From: Vannielia litorea
GTDB taxonomy: Bacteria > Pseudomonadota > Alphaproteobacteria > Rhodobacterales > Rhodobacteraceae
Assembly (NCBI RefSeq): GCF_019801175.1
Contig: NZ_JAHVJR010000001.1
Coordinates: forward strand, 2,294,001-2,358,000
Direction of reading: 5' to 3'
DNA length: 64,000 nt
The notes below the pieces were generated by a model that did no database searches, was not told the DNA's origin, and saw nothing but the letters and a program-made list of their open reading frames with translations. Position 1 is the stretch's first letter. Each line of letters begins with the position of its first letter. Below are positions 1-8,030 of this stretch, in pieces. The position numbers and the translations under genes are program-made.

Positions 1-239
1 TGACCGCCACGATGTATTTGCAGGCCTTCATCGGCAACCTCGTGGCGGTGGCGACCCGCGCCGTGCCGCTGGGCCAGACCGAGGCGCAGGCGATACTGGC
101 GCGGCTGACGGAGCGCTGCGAGGCGGTGGCGCGGGCGGCGATTGCAGGCGGGCTGGACAGGCTGGGGACGGCGAGCTTTGCCGGGGACGTGGCGGCGATG
201 CGGCACGAGGCGCTCTATTCCCGGGTGTTCCGGAGCTGA
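1..239 (+). CDS. ureF: Urease accessory protein UreF, C-terminal part
   Basis: Only the last 78 or so codons are in the window; the reading frame is open from the left edge and ends in TGA at 237-239. UreF works with UreD and UreG to insert CO2 and nickel into apo-urease in the cytoplasm. The visible tail is helix-rich and ends with the ALYSRVFRS motif typical of alphaproteobacterial UreF. The call rests on this tail plus ureG 0.55 kb downstream; the rest of the urease operon must lie to the left. The identity is fairly firm, the fragment itself is short. Confidence 0.75.
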   Translation, partial: TATMYLQAFIGNLVAVATRAVPLGQTEAQAILARLTERCEAVARAAIAGGLDRLGTASFAGDVAAMRHEALYSRVFRS

Positions 240-288
240 GGGCGCGCGGCAGGCGGATCTGCCTGCATCGCACGGAGGCGCGGGCGGC

Positions 289-323
289 ACCCGCGGGATT
301 GATTATTTGCAGCAAGAAAATGC
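289..323 (+). repeat. Short dispersed intergenic motif, copy 1
   Basis: GC-rich lead-in, then a GGATTGATTATTTGCAGC-like core followed by AAGAAAATG. It resembles copies near 13.5, 14.9 and 34.2 kb and both ends of the 7.7-8.0 kb cassette. It lies between ureF and the next gene. Function unknown. Confidence 0.45.
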
Positions 324-371
324 AGCGGGTGTGGCGCTGGCGCGATCTTGCGCGTGCCGGGGGGGCGTGGG

Positions 372-797
372 ATGGATGGGCCGATGATTGGGCTTTCGCT
401 TGTTCTTTCTGCCGTGCTGATCGTGCTGGCCGCGCTGCACCTGCTCTGGGCACTGGGGTGGTGGTTTCCGCTCGCCGAGGAGCGGGCCTTGGCGCGGGCG
501 GTTGTGGGCGCGCGGGGGATCGAGCGGATGCCGGGGGCGGTGCCCTCTGCGCTGGTGGTGGTGGCGCTGCTCTTTGCCGCCGCCTGGCCGTGGTTCGCGC
601 CAAGCGGTCTGAAGACGGCGGGGCTGGCGGTGATGACGTTGGTGTTTCTGGGCCGGGGCGCGGCGAGCTACTTGCCCGCGTGGCGGCAGATCGTGCCGGA
701 GGAGCCTTTTGCGACGCTGGACCGGAGGGCCTATGGCCCGCTTTGCCTCGCGCTCGGCGCGGGGTTTCTCATTCTGACATATGGAGCTTTGACATGA
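372..797 (+). CDS. DUF3995-like small membrane protein in the urease operon
   Basis: A 141-residue protein with four hydrophobic segments (about residues 4-26, 54-72, 78-96 and 121-138), so an inner-membrane protein. The composition and the Trp-rich first helix (LHLLWALGWW) resemble the DUF3995 family. The start was set at ATG 372; GTG 348 would add eight unlikely residues, and ATG 384 is also possible. Its stop overlaps the ureG start in an ATGA, so it is translationally coupled to ureG. A role in nickel or urea handling is only inferred from position. Confidence 0.65.
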   Translation: MDGPMIGLSLVLSAVLIVLAALHLLWALGWWFPLAEERALARAVVGARGIERMPGAVPSALVVVALLFAAAWPWFAPSGLKTAGLAVMTLVFLGRGAASYLPAWRQIVPEEPFATLDRRAYGPLCLALGAGFLILTYGALT

Positions 798-1423
798 CGC
801 CGTTGAACGGGCCTTTGCGGATCGGGATCGGGGGGCCCGTGGGCGCGGGCAAGACCACGCTGACGGGGGCGCTGGCGAAGGCTTTGAGCCCCAACCATTC
901 GGTGGGGGTGATCACCAATGACATCTACACCCGCGAGGATGCGGACGCGCTGGTGCGGGCGCAGATCCTGCCCGCCGACCGGATCATCGGGGTGGAGACC
1001 GGGGGCTGCCCGCATACCGCGATCCGCGAAGATGCCTCGATCAACCTTGCTGCCGTCTCGGAGATGGTCCAGCGCCATCCGGACGTGGAAGTTGTGCTGA
1101 TCGAGAGCGGGGGCGACAACTTGTCGGCCACCTTCTCGCCGGAGCTGGCAGATCTGACGATCTACGTGATCGACGTGGCGGCGGGCGAGGAGATACCGCG
1201 CAAGGGCGGTCCGGCGATCACCAAGTCGGACATCCTCGTGATCAACAAGACCGACCTTGCGCCCCATGTGGGCGCCTCGCTGGAGGTGATGGAGCGCGAT
1301 GCCACGCGGATGCGCGCGGGGCGGCCGTTTTTCTTTTGTGCGATGCGGCATGGCGAAGGGCTAGAGGCCGTCGTGGCCGAGATCCGGGCGCTGAGCGGGC
1401 TGGGCGAGGTCACCGCCGGATGA
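794..1423 (+). CDS. ureG: Urease accessory GTPase UreG
   Basis: A 209-residue cytoplasmic SIMIBI-class GTPase that delivers nickel to urease in a complex with UreD and UreF. Visible motifs are the P-loop GGPVGAGKT at residues 13-21, the nickel-binding CPH at 72-74, and the guanine-specificity motif NKTD about two thirds along. The length is normal for the family. It begins within the stop of the upstream membrane-protein gene and its own TGA overlaps the ATG of the acyl-CoA synthetase (ATGA at 1420), which ties urease maturation to an unrelated-looking enzyme pair. Confidence 0.97.
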   Translation: MTPLNGPLRIGIGGPVGAGKTTLTGALAKALSPNHSVGVITNDIYTREDADALVRAQILPADRIIGVETGGCPHTAIREDASINLAAVSEMVQRHPDVEVVLIESGGDNLSATFSPELADLTIYVIDVAAGEEIPRKGGPAITKSDILVINKTDLAPHVGASLEVMERDATRMRAGRPFFFCAMRHGEGLEAVVAEIRALSGLGEVTAG

Positions 1424-2922
1424 ACGTGCTGTATGACGCGCTGATCGCGCCCTGTGCGGGGCGTGAGGGCGGCTTTTTGCTGCGGCCGGACGGGTCCGTT
1501 TTGCTGGGGTATGCCGAGTTTGCCGAGGCCGTGGGGCGCCATGCGAACGCGCTGGTGAGCCTTGGGCTGGAGCCGGGCGACCGGGTGGCGATGCAGCTGG
1601 AGAAGAGCCCGGAGATGCTGGCGCTGATCGGCGGCTGCATTGCGGCGGGCCTCGTGTTTCTGCCGCTGAATACCGGGTATCCGGCGGCGGAGCTGGAATA
1701 TTTTGTCGAGAACTCGGGGGCGCGGCTATTCTTGTGCGACCCGGCGGATCGGGAGGCGCTGGCCGCGCTGGAACAGTTTGCGCGGGTGGAGAGCCTCGGG
1801 CCGGGGGGCGCGGGGAGCTTTGCGACGCTGGCGGAGGGCTGCACGCCGGGTTTTGTGCCGGTGGAGCGGGGGCCGGACGATCTGGCGGCGTTTCTCTACA
1901 CCAGCGGCACGACCGGGCGCTCCAAGGGAGCGATGATCAGCCACCGGAACCTTCTGAGCAATGCAAGGGTGCTGGTGGAATACTGGCAGTTCACCGGCGA
2001 CGATGTGCTGCTGCACGCGCTGCCGATCTTTCACACCCACGGGCTGTTCGTGGCGACCAATGTGGCGCTGTTGGCAGGCGCGCGGATGATCTGGCTGCCA
2101 AAGTTCGAGGTGGAGGCGGTGCTGGAAGCGCTGCCGAAGGCGACGAGCATGATGGGGGTGCCGACGTTTTACACCCGGTTGCTGGAGGAGGCGCGGTTTG
2201 GCCGCGAGGTGGCCGGGCATATGCGGCTCTTCATCTCCGGCTCCGCACCGATGCTGGAGGAGACGCACAGGCAGTTCGAGGCGCGCACGGGCCAGCGGAT
2301 TCTGGAGCGTTACGGGATGACCGAGACCAACATGCTGACCTCGAACCCATATGAGGGCGAGCGGGTGGCGGGCACCGTGGGGCTGCCGCTGCCGGGGGTG
2401 GAGCTGAAGGTATGTGACGGCGACGGCCGCGCCCTGCCCGATGGCGAGGTGGGGATGATCGAGGTGCGCGGGGAGAACGTGTTTGGCGGCTACTGGCAGA
2501 TGCCGGAAAAGACCGCCGCCGAGTTGCGCCCCGATGGCTGGTTCATCACCGGGGACATGGGGGTGATCGACGCGCGGGGGTATGTGAGCATCGTCGGACG
2601 CGGGAAAGACCTCATCATTTCAGGCGGATACAACATCTACCCCAAGGAAGTGGAGGCTGTGATCGACGATTGCCCCGGCGTGCTGGAGAGCGCGGTGGTG
2701 GGCGCGCCGCATGGCGATTTTGGTGAGAGCCCGGTGGCGGTGATCGTGGCGGAACCGGGCGCGGAGTTGGACCTTGGCGCGGTGCAGGCGGCGCTGGGAG
2801 AGAAGCTGGCACGGTTCAAGCACCCCAGGCACTTCGATCTGGTCGAGGCGCTGCCGCGCAACACGATGGGCAAGGTGCAGAAGGCGGCGCTGAGGGAGCG
2901 CTACAGGGAGGTGTTCGCATGA
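1420..2922 (+). CDS. matB: Malonyl-CoA synthetase MatB (AMP-forming acyl-CoA ligase)
   Basis: A 500-residue ANL-superfamily ligase that makes malonyl-CoA (or methylmalonyl-CoA) from the diacid, ATP and CoA. Motifs include the phosphate loop YTSGTTGRSKGAMISH near residue 160, IFHTHGLF, the LERYGMTETNM adenylate motif, the hinge GRGKD and the catalytic Lys in NTMGKVQK near the C-terminus. Long stretches match what I know of Rhizobium MatB (ALPIFHTHGLFVATNV, SGGYNIYPKEVE), so the substrate assignment is better than a generic ligase call. It overlaps ureG upstream and the thioesterase downstream. Confidence 0.9.
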   Translation: MNVLYDALIAPCAGREGGFLLRPDGSVLLGYAEFAEAVGRHANALVSLGLEPGDRVAMQLEKSPEMLALIGGCIAAGLVFLPLNTGYPAAELEYFVENSGARLFLCDPADREALAALEQFARVESLGPGGAGSFATLAEGCTPGFVPVERGPDDLAAFLYTSGTTGRSKGAMISHRNLLSNARVLVEYWQFTGDDVLLHALPIFHTHGLFVATNVALLAGARMIWLPKFEVEAVLEALPKATSMMGVPTFYTRLLEEARFGREVAGHMRLFISGSAPMLEETHRQFEARTGQRILERYGMTETNMLTSNPYEGERVAGTVGLPLPGVELKVCDGDGRALPDGEVGMIEVRGENVFGGYWQMPEKTAAELRPDGWFITGDMGVIDARGYVSIVGRGKDLIISGGYNIYPKEVEAVIDDCPGVLESAVVGAPHGDFGESPVAVIVAEPGAELDLGAVQAALGEKLARFKHPRHFDLVEALPRNTMGKVQKAALRERYREVFA

Positions 2923-3401
2923 CGCGGAAAATTGCAGCTGGGCCGGAGGAGCTGGCGAGTTTTGACGAGTTGCTCTCGATGTCGGGGCTGGCCTTCATGC
3001 AGGGGATATTGAGCGGCGAGATTGCGGGGCCGCCGATCTCGGGCGTGATGGATTATTGGCTGGACGAGGTCGAGGACGGGCGCGTGGTGTTCCGGGGTGC
3101 GCCGAAGTTTGCCCATGCCAACCCGATGGGCGGCACCCACGGCGGCTGGTACGGCACCCTGCTGGACAGCTGCATGGCCTGCGCGGTGATGACCAAGGTG
3201 CCGCAGGGCAGCTGGTACACCACGCTGGAATACAAGGTGAACATCACCCGCCCGATCCCGGTGGGGCTGGAGGTGCTGGCGGTGGGCGAGGTGCAGCACT
3301 CAGGCCGCTCGACCGGCGTGGCACGGGGCGAGATCGTGGGGGCCGAGGACGGGCGGGTTTATGCGACAGGCTCGACGACCTGCATCATCATGACGCGGTG
3401 A
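2919..3401 (+). CDS. PaaI-family hotdog thioesterase
   Basis: A 160-residue single-hotdog protein. The core GGTHGGWYGTLLDSCMACAV carries the HGG signature of PaaI/YbgC thioesterases, and the C-terminal half has the usual beta strands (TLEYKVNITRPIPVG and so on). It starts inside the stop of matB (ATGA at 2919), so a job in hydrolysing the MatB product or a stray acyl-CoA is likely, but the substrate cannot be read from sequence. It is the last gene before a palindromic repeat element. Confidence 0.85.
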   Translation: MTRKIAAGPEELASFDELLSMSGLAFMQGILSGEIAGPPISGVMDYWLDEVEDGRVVFRGAPKFAHANPMGGTHGGWYGTLLDSCMACAVMTKVPQGSWYTTLEYKVNITRPIPVGLEVLAVGEVQHSGRSTGVARGEIVGAEDGRVYATGSTTCIIMTR

Positions 3402-3580
3402 GCGCCGTGCAGCGCCGACCCGCGGGGTGGCGCTCGAAACGGCGGTGGGTGGCACTTTATCGTACCGTGGTAGCTTGACGATTGAAGTAGGCGCTGACTT
3501 CACCGAAGCGCCGCCCCGGGGGGCGGGTCGGCGCTGCACGGCGCCTTCGGCTTGATTCCGTGCAGGGTGCCATGTACGCA
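3402..3580. repeat. Palindrome-bounded dispersed element, copy A
   Basis: A perfect 22-bp inverted repeat bounds it: left arm 3402-3423 (begins GCGCCGTGCAGCGCC), right arm 3523-3544. About 100 bp lies between, then a conserved tail of about 35 bp. A homologous copy with the same arms and the same internal length lies at 17522-17690, and a short relic at 20202-20244. It begins immediately after a stop codon. It has no transposase and resembles a MITE or large REP-type element. Confidence 0.75.
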
Positions 3581-3610
3581 CGGGGTTTCAGAGTTTGAAG
3601 GGCGGCGCGG

Positions 3611-3793
3611 TCAGCCAGCCTTGGCGGCGAAGCTCTCGTGGATGAATTTCTTGTCGCAATAGCCGCATTCGACCTCGCCGGTCTCATGGCTCAGAGAGAG
3701 CCAGACGCGGGGGTGGCCGAGGGCGCCCTCGCCGCCGTCACAGGAGACGCGCCAGGCGGAGACCACTTCGGTTTCGGGCGGGGCGATCGACAT
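3611..3793 (-). CDS. Small zinc-finger domain protein (zf-CHCC type)
   Basis: A 60-residue protein. One Cys (residue 18) and one His (27) in the first half and CGYC at 43-46 could bind a metal, as in the zf-CHCC family found near NADH dehydrogenase subunits. Starting at ATG 3793 gives the compact protein; longer in-frame extensions run antisense through the next gene and are discarded. It stands alone and its partner is unknown. Confidence 0.75.
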   Translation of the reverse strand: MSIAPPETEVVSAWRVSCDGGEGALGHPRVWLSLSHETGEVECGYCDKKFIHESFAAKAG

Positions 3794-3862
3794 GGCTGTC
3801 TCCTTGCGGGGGGCGCTGGGGCGGGTCAGAATTGCGGGCGAAAATAGCAGGATGGGGAGGCC

Positions 3863-4681
3863 GTGCAAGTGGGCAGCGGCGTGGAGCATGCACGGTGGAT
3901 GGTGGCGCCGCATGAGGGGATGCGGCCGTTTCTGCGGCTGATGGCCGAGGCGGCGGAGGCGCTGGGGGGCCGGGTGGTGGCGGAGCCGCAGCTTGGGCGG
4001 TTCGGGTTTTTCATCGACGCGGGCGGGCGGGCGCACGCGGTGCATGGCGCGGCGTTGGGGCTCAATGGCGATGCGGCGGCGCGGCTGGCGGGCGACAAGG
4101 ATTATGCGGCGAAGGTGCTGGGTTATGCAGGCGTGCCGGTGCCGGAGCATGTGGTGATGCTGGCGGGCCGCGATGCCGCGCCAGGGCTGGCCTGGGCGCG
4201 GCAGGAATGCGGCGTGCCGCTCTGGGTGAAGCCGAATGACGGCCATGGCGGCGAGGGCGTGCAGCGGGTCACCGACCTTGCCGCGCTGGAGGATGCGATT
4301 GCGCCGCTGAGGGAAACCGGGCGCCATGTGATCTTGCAGGATCACGTGCCGGGCCGCGAGTTTCGGGTGATGGTGCTGGAGGGCCGCGCGGTACTGGCCT
4401 ACGAGCGGATGGCCAAAGGCGACGGGCCAGGCAACCTTTCGGCCGGGGCCGCGCTGCGCGCAGGCGGTCCGGGCGCGGAGGCCGAGGCGCTGGCGGTGCG
4501 GGCGGCGGAGGCGCTGGGGCTGCGGTGGGCCGGGATCGATGTGATCGGCGGGGCCGAGGGGCCGGTGGTGCTTGAGGTCAACGCGGCGCCGGGGCTGGAC
4601 GCCTATGCGCGCTCGGGGCCGGAGCAGTGGGCCGCGGCGCGGGATGTGATTGGCGCGGCGCTCGAGGTGTTGGCGCGGTAG
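3863..4681 (+). CDS. ATP-grasp enzyme (RimK/glutathione-synthetase type)
   Basis: A 272-residue ATP-grasp ligase. Residues around 110-120 hold the ATP-binding strand PLWVKPNDGHGGEGV, then the adenine-contacting QDHVPGREFRVMVL and the metal site VVLEVNAAPGLDAY near the end. Such enzymes join a carboxylate to an amine or thiol via an acyl phosphate; the actual substrates are not predictable here. GTG at 3863 is used; ATG 3899 (MVAPHEGM) is a plausible shorter start. It is transcribed alone, converging on the HIT gene across a hairpin terminator. Confidence 0.75.
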   Translation: MQVGSGVEHARWMVAPHEGMRPFLRLMAEAAEALGGRVVAEPQLGRFGFFIDAGGRAHAVHGAALGLNGDAAARLAGDKDYAAKVLGYAGVPVPEHVVMLAGRDAAPGLAWARQECGVPLWVKPNDGHGGEGVQRVTDLAALEDAIAPLRETGRHVILQDHVPGREFRVMVLEGRAVLAYERMAKGDGPGNLSAGAALRAGGPGAEAEALAVRAAEALGLRWAGIDVIGGAEGPVVLEVNAAPGLDAYARSGPEQWAAARDVIGAALEVLAR

Positions 4682-4694
4682 GGCACGGGCGGTT

Positions 4695-4713
4695 GGTGGG
4701 CAGGTTGCCCACC
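4695..4713. terminator. Palindromic hairpin between convergent genes
   Basis: GGTGGGCA, a 3-base loop, then TGCCCACC: a perfect 8-bp stem. The same stem recurs at 17780-17798 just after the peptide-transporter operon. Both sit directly 3' of genes, so a terminator role is likely although no long T-tract follows. Confidence 0.6.
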
Positions 4714-4723
4714 CTGTCCCGTG

Positions 4724-5098
4724 TCACGCGGGGTTCAGCATCCGGCCCAGCGGGCGGCCACCCAGCACGTGAACGTGGAGATGCGGCACCTCTTGCACGC
4801 CATGATTGCCGGCATTGGAGATGAATCGGCAGCCCGGCCCGTGGGCCTCGACGCCTTCCATTTCGCAGACCTTGCCGACGGCGCGGGTGAAGTCGACGAT
4901 CTCGGCCTCGGAGGCCTCCTGCGCGAAGTGGTCGTAGCTTACGTAAGGCCCCTTGGGGATGACCAGCACATGCACCGGGGCCTGCGGCTGGATATCGCGA
5001 AACGCGAGGGTGTGCTCGGTTTCCAGCACGGTCTGGTTCGGGATTTCGCCGCGCAGGATCTTGGCGAAGATATTCTCGGGGTCGTAGCTGTAGCCCAT
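4724..5098 (-). CDS. HIT-family nucleotide hydrolase (HinT-like)
   Basis: A 124-residue protein with the C-terminal histidine triad HLHVHVLGG (HxHxHxx) and the NAGNHGVQEVPHLH run typical of HinT/PKCI proteins, which hydrolyse adenosine phosphoramidates and AMP-lysine. The N-terminal NIFAKILRGEIP is also family-typical. ATG 5098 gives the standard length. It lies 10 bp downstream of the glycosyltransferase stop on the same strand, so the two may be co-transcribed. Confidence 0.93.
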   Translation of the reverse strand: MGYSYDPENIFAKILRGEIPNQTVLETEHTLAFRDIQPQAPVHVLVIPKGPYVSYDHFAQEASEAEIVDFTRAVGKVCEMEGVEAHGPGCRFISNAGNHGVQEVPHLHVHVLGGRPLGRMLNPA

Positions 5099-5108
5099 TG
5101 GGGCCTCC

Positions 5109-6686
5109 TCAGTCGGTAAACAGATGGGGCGTGGAGGCGATCTCCCACGCCGCGTCGATCGGGATATCGAGAAAGCGGGCGAGAGGCGGCACGTTCTCGT
5201 CGACGCTCGCGCCCTCGCGGATGCGGTCGAGATGTTCGAAGCCCGCGTCGCGGATGCGGTCCTTCTCGAAGGTGATGTCGTAACGGATTGTTGGCAGCAG
5301 CCGCTCCAGCGTGTCTTGCGGGGTCTGATCCCCGGCAAGGCCGACCCGGCGGGCGTGGCCGAGCAGATACTCGTCGGTGAACTCGCATTCGAGATCGAGC
5401 AGCTTGGTGGCCGACTTGTCGGCGTGAAAATCCTGCATCAGGTCGATGTTGGACGGATCGAGGCAGATCACCAGACGGTCTGTGTCATGGTAATCGAAAA
5501 GCATCCGCATGAGCGCCCGACGATGGCGCGTGCGCTTTTCGAGCGTGGTCTGGATGCCGCCGAGATCGGGCAGATCGGCCTCCTCCTCGTTGAAGAGGTA
5601 TTCGATCACCGGGATGTTGGTGGTCGCCCGGATGCGCTCACAGAGGCGCTTGGCGACGTGCCACTTTTTGCAGATGACGATCATCAGCTCGCGGCCCCGG
5701 CCGAGGCTGGCCTCGGTCTCCCAGAAACGCGGCGCGAAGCGGCGGCCGATGCGGCCGCGCCCGGTGAGGAAGTGGAACAGTCGCCGCCCCTCGTTGGAGA
5801 TCTGGAATTGCCGGCCCTCGGCGGCGTAGAGCATGCCGAGGCGTTTTTTCAGCTCGGCGGCCTCGGGGCTGATCTTGCGGGCGAAGAGAAAGTCCTGGCT
5901 GAGCAGCAGGTCGTAGTGGTCGTTATAGAAGGTCACCGGCATGCCGTAGTCGGTGAACATCAGGAAGGTCAGGGTGCGGCAGCGGATTTCGTTCTCGGGG
6001 ACGAGGTGGCGCACGATGGTCTGGAAGAAGGTCTCATCGGGGATCCAGGTGGTGCGGAAGAAGCGCATCACGTCGCGACGGGTCCGGGTGAAATCGAGCA
6101 CCCATTCGACCGTGCGGCGGCGCAGGCACCACCATTGCGAGCCGATCATCATCTGCAGATCGCCCGGCACGTTGCGGGTGAGGCCGAGGGCGCGCTGCAC
6201 CTCGAGGCTCTTGTAGAAGAGCCACTTGTTCTTTCGCTCGTTGAGGAAATGGCGGTAGATCAGCCGCTCCTCCTTCATCCCGGTCTTGATCCAGTCGGAG
6301 TTGAAGTAATCGAAGCTCTCGATGTAGTCGCAATCGTCGCGGTCGAGGAACTCATGGGCGTATTCGGCCGATTTGATCGCCTGGCAATCGCCGGAGAGCA
6401 TGTAGAAGTGGGTGGCACGCGGAAAGGCCTCAACCGCCGACTCAACGGCGTTGAGCGTGGCCTGCACGAGGCTCCACTCGCCCCAGCCGCATTTGATCCG
6501 CTTGCGGGCGAAGACGACGTTGGGATTGTCTTTCAGCGCCTCGCGGATGCGGCTGAAATGCTCCGCCTTGGCCCGTGCATCGAAGTGAATCGCAATATAA
6601 TCACCGACCGCCGTCAGGCTCTCGGCCTGGGCGATGATGGCGTCCGGGTCCTTGTGACACAGGAGGATGAAGGCAATTCTGGCCAC
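5109..6686 (-). CDS. Core-2/I-branching-like glycosyltransferase with long C-terminal domain (DUF5927/5928 type)
   Basis: A 525-residue protein. Residues 1-270 look like the beta-1,6-N-acetylglucosaminyltransferase fold (IAFILLCHKDPDAI at the start, HFYMLSGDCQAIKS, the IGSQWWCLRR segment and PDETFFQT), and the remaining half matches the accessory domain found with it in roseobacters. No signal peptide is seen, so it probably acts at the cytoplasmic face on a surface glycan. The GTG at 6686 is chosen because it places the family N-terminus VARIAFILLCH first; the frame stays open far upstream only as a GC-rich shadow. It is divergent from a sulfotransferase. Confidence 0.8.
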   Translation of the reverse strand: MARIAFILLCHKDPDAIIAQAESLTAVGDYIAIHFDARAKAEHFSRIREALKDNPNVVFARKRIKCGWGEWSLVQATLNAVESAVEAFPRATHFYMLSGDCQAIKSAEYAHEFLDRDDCDYIESFDYFNSDWIKTGMKEERLIYRHFLNERKNKWLFYKSLEVQRALGLTRNVPGDLQMMIGSQWWCLRRRTVEWVLDFTRTRRDVMRFFRTTWIPDETFFQTIVRHLVPENEIRCRTLTFLMFTDYGMPVTFYNDHYDLLLSQDFLFARKISPEAAELKKRLGMLYAAEGRQFQISNEGRRLFHFLTGRGRIGRRFAPRFWETEASLGRGRELMIVICKKWHVAKRLCERIRATTNIPVIEYLFNEEEADLPDLGGIQTTLEKRTRHRRALMRMLFDYHDTDRLVICLDPSNIDLMQDFHADKSATKLLDLECEFTDEYLLGHARRVGLAGDQTPQDTLERLLPTIRYDITFEKDRIRDAGFEHLDRIREGASVDENVPPLARFLDIPIDAAWEIASTPHLFTD

Positions 6687-6836
6687 TACGTAAACACTCT
6701 GCCCGTTTGTTGGGTGGTTGTTTACGGTTAGTATCGTAACCAACCGTTGAAAAGACAGGGTTTCCTTGTATTTTTCCGCTCCAATGATGCCGGGAGGACA
6801 ACTCGCGGCCATATGGGTTTTCGGAGGCAGTAAATT

Positions 6837-7655
6837 ATGGGCTTTCCCGGCACGTGGATGACCGAGAGTGAAAGCGTGGTGTATCGGGTGGTGCCGAAAT
6901 GCGCCTGCTCGACCATCGGGCAGATCATGTTCTACTCCGATCACGGCAAGTTCTTTGACGGCGACATTCATGACAGCACGGCTGGCCTGCACAAATGGGC
7001 GCAGGACGAGAGCCAGCCGCTGATCGAAGCCAATGTGACGGCGCACCAGAGCTATGCCTTCACCTGCGTGCGCAATCCCTACACGCGGATTCTCTCGAGC
7101 TTCTTCGACAAGATCTGCGGCATCCAGCGCAACGGAAAGCGCTACCGGGGCAAGCTGGTGCCGATGCTGATCCAGAAATACGGGATCGAGGTGGGCGACC
7201 CGGAGAGCGGCTTCGAGTTCGACCAGATCAAGAGCTTCCGCCGATTTCTGCTCTTTGCCCGCGATACCATCCGCTGGCGCCGCCCGATGGACCCCGACAT
7301 TCACTGGAGCGCGATGAGCGGGCACATCAGCACCTTCATCGTGAACGGCGGCAGCTACGACAACATCTTCTGGACCGAGAAGTTCAACGAGGGCATGCAA
7401 TCGGTGCTGGACGCGATCGACGTACCGCATGAGGTGAAGCTGGATGACATCCCCCGCTTCAACGAGAGCGAGGGCCACGGGCCGAAGCGGGCGCATCCGG
7501 TGGAGGATTACTTCGACGACCTGTCGATGCATCTCGTCTACGAGATCTACAAGCGCGACTTCCACCTGTTCAAATACAATTTCGAAGACCCGTCGAACAA
7601 GATGCCGGTGGGCGAGATCGACCTTGAAGAGGTTCATGCGAAGCTTGGGGATTGA
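6837..7655 (+). CDS. Sulfotransferase family 2 protein
   Basis: A 272-residue PAPS-dependent sulfotransferase. The 5'-phosphosulfate loop is VVPKCACSTI (about residues 18-27) and the 3'-phosphate motif is FTCVRNPYTRILSSFFDK (about 77-94), the pattern of carbohydrate sulfotransferases of Pfam family 2. It is divergently transcribed from the glycosyltransferase across 150 bp, which suggests that one makes and the other sulfates the same surface or exported glycan. No transmembrane anchor is visible, unlike many eukaryotic relatives. Confidence 0.88.
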   Translation: MGFPGTWMTESESVVYRVVPKCACSTIGQIMFYSDHGKFFDGDIHDSTAGLHKWAQDESQPLIEANVTAHQSYAFTCVRNPYTRILSSFFDKICGIQRNGKRYRGKLVPMLIQKYGIEVGDPESGFEFDQIKSFRRFLLFARDTIRWRRPMDPDIHWSAMSGHISTFIVNGGSYDNIFWTEKFNEGMQSVLDAIDVPHEVKLDDIPRFNESEGHGPKRAHPVEDYFDDLSMHLVYEIYKRDFHLFKYNFEDPSNKMPVGEIDLEEVHAKLGD

Positions 7656-7710
7656 ACCGGGCGTCGGGACAGCCATAGAGGCAAGGGGGGCTGTCTGCCC
7701 CCCTTGAACC

Positions 7711-8000
7711 CCCCGAGGATTTTCTCAGGACCAATGAGGGGCCGGTAGGGCTTTATTAACCATGCTGTTGCACAGTGACGGTACGGTACAGCCGGGGACG
7801 GCGATGACCGTGGACCGATGAGAGCATGGCTCCGTCAGGGGCGGGTGCCGCGCCACGTGGCACCCGCTTCCTCTGAGCGCTGACCGGGCGGGGTCAGCGG
7901 GTCTGACGTGGAACCATGATCACGCTTCGGCAGGGCCAGCCGCCCGAAGGGGCGCAGCGTCCTGCTCCTCATTGGTCCGGACAATATCCCCGCCGGAGGC
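7711..8000. other. ORF-free structured cassette between convergent genes
   Basis: This 375-bp gap holds no convincing ORF. GGACCAATGAGG at 7728-7739 and its exact reverse complement at 7967-7978 could form a 12-bp closing helix. Inside are three local hairpins: 7841-7867 (9-bp stem), 7878-7899 (8-bp stem) and 7925-7949 (6-bp stem). The bounding sequences are opposite-facing copies of the dispersed GGATATTT/CCAATGAG motif. It could be a noncoding RNA gene, a bidirectional terminator region or a small mobile cassette; no known RNA family was recognised. Confidence 0.4.
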
Positions 8001-8030
8001 CCTGAATCTCTTTTGGTGCGCGTCCGGTTA

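Noticed and set aside
3402..3580. Coding potential of the dispersed palindromic element (the same minus-strand frame is open in both copies)
   Set aside because: Substitutions between the copies fall evenly on all codon positions; the open frame follows from GC content and equal length.
5124..6731. 535-codon plus-strand frame opposite the glycosyltransferase
   Set aside because: Low-complexity, no recognisable motif; the opposite strand encodes the real protein.
6687..7676. N-terminal extension of the minus-strand glycosyltransferase (frame open to 7676)
   Set aside because: It runs antisense through the well-supported sulfotransferase and lacks domain similarity; the glycosyltransferase family N-terminus begins at GTG 6686.
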